From Streptomyces sp. NBC_00554 (lineage in GTDB: Bacteria; Actinomycetota; Actinomycetes; Streptomycetales; Streptomycetaceae), in the NCBI RefSeq assembly GCF_041431135.1, contig NZ_CP107799.1, positions 2,108,001 to 2,172,000 of the forward strand: 64,000 bases of DNA, read 5' to 3'. The translations under genes were made by a program, and so were the position numbers. The notes beneath the pieces were generated by a model, which was given only the letters and a program-made list of their open reading frames with translations, did no database searches and was not told where the DNA came from. Every line of letters begins with the position of its first letter. The stretch's first letter is position 1. Below, in pieces: positions 62,719 through 64,000 of the stretch.

Positions 62719-63798
62719 TCAGCTACAACAGGAGGGGCGCGGTTCGAGGCGCCCGCTCCAGACCCGGGTGACCGCCGGGTGATCGGTGTCGAGTTCGAGG
62801 CCGATGCCGGGGGCGTCCGGCAGGGTGAGCCGGCCGTCGCGGACCCGCTCGGCGCCGTGCACGACGTCGGAACGCCAGGCGACCTCGCCGTACGCGAACT
62901 CCAGGCGCTCGGCGACCGCCGCGTCGGTGGGCGCGAGCTGCGCCGCGTGCAGGGTGGCGACGGGGCCCGAGGGGTTGTGGAAGGAGATGCGGGCCGTGCC
63001 CCGGGTCCGGCGGGTGAGTTCGAGCGCGGCGCGCGGGCCGCCCGCGTGCTTCACGTCGGGCAGCAGTACGTCGAGGAGTCCGCGTACGGCTTCGATGTCG
63101 TCGGCCCGGTGCGCGAACTCGCCTCCGGCCAGCGGGAGTCGGGTGCGGGCGCGCAGTTCGGCCAGTTCGGCGGGGCGGGCGATGCCGACGCCGTCCTCCA
63201 GCCAGTACAGGGCCAGCTCCTCGAACGGGCCGAGCAGCGGGGTGAGTTCGTCGAGGGTGAGGCGCTCGTGCGCGTCCACCATGACGTCGACGCCGGAGCC
63301 GACCGCCTCGCGTACGGCGCGGACGCGCTCCAGGCCGATCTCGGCGAGGGTACGGCGCCCGTCGGTGTCCGGGGTGTCGAACGGGGCGAGTTTGACGGCC
63401 GTGAAGCCTTCGCGTACGGCGGCTTCGGCGGTCGCGGCGATGTCGCGCGGGGTGCGGCCGCCCGGGGCGCGGTTGATGTTGGCGTACAACTCGACGGTTC
63501 TCGAAGCTTCCTGACCGATGATCAGCTTTCGCAGGGGTACGTCCGCGCGGCGGGCGGCGCGGTCGAGGCGTGCCTGTTCCACGGCACCGCGTACGGTGAT
63601 CGCGGCGAAGCCGCAGGAATCGCAGGCGCCGTCGAACCGGTCCAGTTCCCTTATCACGGTCTCCAACGACCCGGCGTCCGAGCACTCCCCGTATCCGTGA
63701 TCGCCGTCCGGCCCGCAGACTCGCAGCACCAGCCACTCCGTCCGCGCGCTCACGGTGATCCGGAACAGCTCCCAGCTCTCCTGCCGCAAGGGGTTCAT
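62719..63798 (-). CDS. Enolase-superfamily dehydratase/racemase (mandelate racemase/muconate lactonizing type)
   Basis: A 359-residue (beta/alpha)7-beta barrel enzyme. The catalytic Lys region is VKLAPFDTP (about 131). Metal ligands appear as Asp in VMVDAHERL, Glu in YWLEDGVGI and Glu in LAGGEFAHRADD, and a further polar site is DVKHAGG. The superfamily abstracts an alpha-proton from carboxylate substrates. With an SDR and a Dpp-type importer, sugar-acid dehydration is the likeliest use; the subgroup cannot be set by eye. The ATG at 63798 overlaps the upstream gene's stop (ATGA). Confidence 0.87.
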   Translation of the reverse strand: MNPLRQESWELFRITVSARTEWLVLRVCGPDGDHGYGECSDAGSLETVIRELDRFDGACDSCGFAAITVRGAVEQARLDRAARRADVPLRKLIIGQEASRTVELYANINRAPGGRTPRDIAATAEAAVREGFTAVKLAPFDTPDTDGRRTLAEIGLERVRAVREAVGSGVDVMVDAHERLTLDELTPLLGPFEELALYWLEDGVGIARPAELAELRARTRLPLAGGEFAHRADDIEAVRGLLDVLLPDVKHAGGPRAALELTRRTRGTARISFHNPSGPVATLHAAQLAPTDAAVAERLEFAYGEVAWRSDVVHGAERVRDGRLTLPDAPGIGLELDTDHPAVTRVWSGRLEPRPSCCS

Positions 63799-64000
63799 GA
63801 CGCGACGCCCTGAGCTGCCGGGCCTTCCCGGCCTTCGGGGCCGAGGAGTGCGATCGGGTCCTGATAGACCCCTTCCAGCAGCGGCATCGCCGAGGCGACG
63901 ACCAGCGTGCCGGAGCCGAAGGTGCTGGTCACGACGCGTTCGGTGGCGCTCCAGCCGCGGTGCACACGGTCGGTGATCTCCTGGCGCAGGTCGGCCAGGT
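63795..64000 (-). CDS. Partial gene, C-terminal 67 codons; possibly ROK-family regulator
   Basis: The gene enters from the right edge and ends at TGA 63795-63797, overlapping the enolase-family start. The visible C-terminus reads DLRQEITDRVHRGWSATERV and then FGSGTLVVASAMPLLEGVYQ followed by DPIALLGPEG. The pattern of a glycine turn, a small-residue helix and a DP near the end resembles the C-terminus of ROK-family repressors or kinases, but this is a guess. It is translationally coupled to, and so part of, the sugar-utilisation operon. Confidence 0.5.
   Translation of the reverse strand, partial: LADLRQEITDRVHRGWSATERVVTSTFGSGTLVVASAMPLLEGVYQDPIALLGPEGREGPAAQGVAS

Noticed and set aside
1..64000. 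CRISPR arrays, tRNA or rRNA genes, phage modules
   Set aside because: I saw no regularly spaced direct repeats, no cloverleaf-like tRNA sequence and no rRNA or phage structural genes by eye.

Overview
The window is high-GC actinobacterial DNA. It is almost certainly Streptomyces: third codon positions are strongly G/C-biased, GTG and TTG starts are common, ATGA/GTGA start-stop overlaps are frequent, and rare TTA codons sit in regulatory and biosynthetic genes. DUF2637, PPOX/F420, SpoIIE-phosphatase and LuxR-type regulators and abundant intergenic palindromes also fit.

Left part (1-19.8 kb), mostly housekeeping and regulatory genes: a xanthine-dehydrogenase-type molybdo-flavoprotein operon divergent from a PucR regulator; a TPR-like protein; a GntR/FCD regulator divergent from an iron-box-controlled FhuF-like ferric reductase; a DUF2637 membrane protein; an anti-sigma-type ATPase; a PoxB-like pyruvate oxidase/dehydrogenase; a PP2C-like phosphatase; an HTH regulator with a DUF456 protein; and a secreted SGNH hydrolase. 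Next come two IS5-superfamily elements inserted side by side at one TA site, a PPOX/F420 protein and RsgA. A 23-codon ORF with a strong ribosome-binding site precedes rsgA.

Middle (20-32.3 kb): a decayed zone (frameshifted tannase, frameshifted aldehyde dehydrogenase scrap), then a double-PAS SpoIIE phosphatase. A LacI-controlled catabolic operon follows (RutA-like flavin monooxygenase, deleted amidase remnant, MFS carrier, isochorismatase-family amidohydrolase). A 982-residue GAF/PAS/SpoIIE/ATPase protein ends this part.

Biosynthetic locus (32.3-48.9 kb): a TTA-containing LuxR-type regulator is divergent from an MFS exporter. Downstream is a tightly coupled operon: PKS (KS-AT-ACP with docking tail), a fused aminotransferase/luciferase-like monooxygenase/C/PCP/C protein, an M18 aspartyl-type aminopeptidase, a type II thioesterase with Cys at the nucleophile position, a free-standing A-PCP protein and a diverged argininosuccinate synthase homologue. 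This looks like a small hybrid PKS-NRPS pathway to a beta-amino-acid-containing product. An aspartate-using ligase and an aspartyl aminopeptidase in one operon is the least familiar part. The PKS gene also carries a TTA codon, so bldA control is likely.

Next (49.1-56.4 kb) is a four-gene, translationally coupled operon: SWIM-type zinc-finger protein, VWA protein, MoxR-type AAA+ ATPase and DUF5682 protein. It matches the uncharacterised enterobacterial yehQ-yehP-yehL-yehM set and is the clearest candidate for an undescribed molecular machine here.

Right end (56.4-64 kb), all on the minus strand: a putative sugar or sugar-acid utilisation operon (unidentified partial gene, enolase-superfamily enzyme, family 5 solute-binding lipoprotein, two Dpp/Opp-type permeases, SDR dehydrogenase) and a secreted parallel beta-helix protein.
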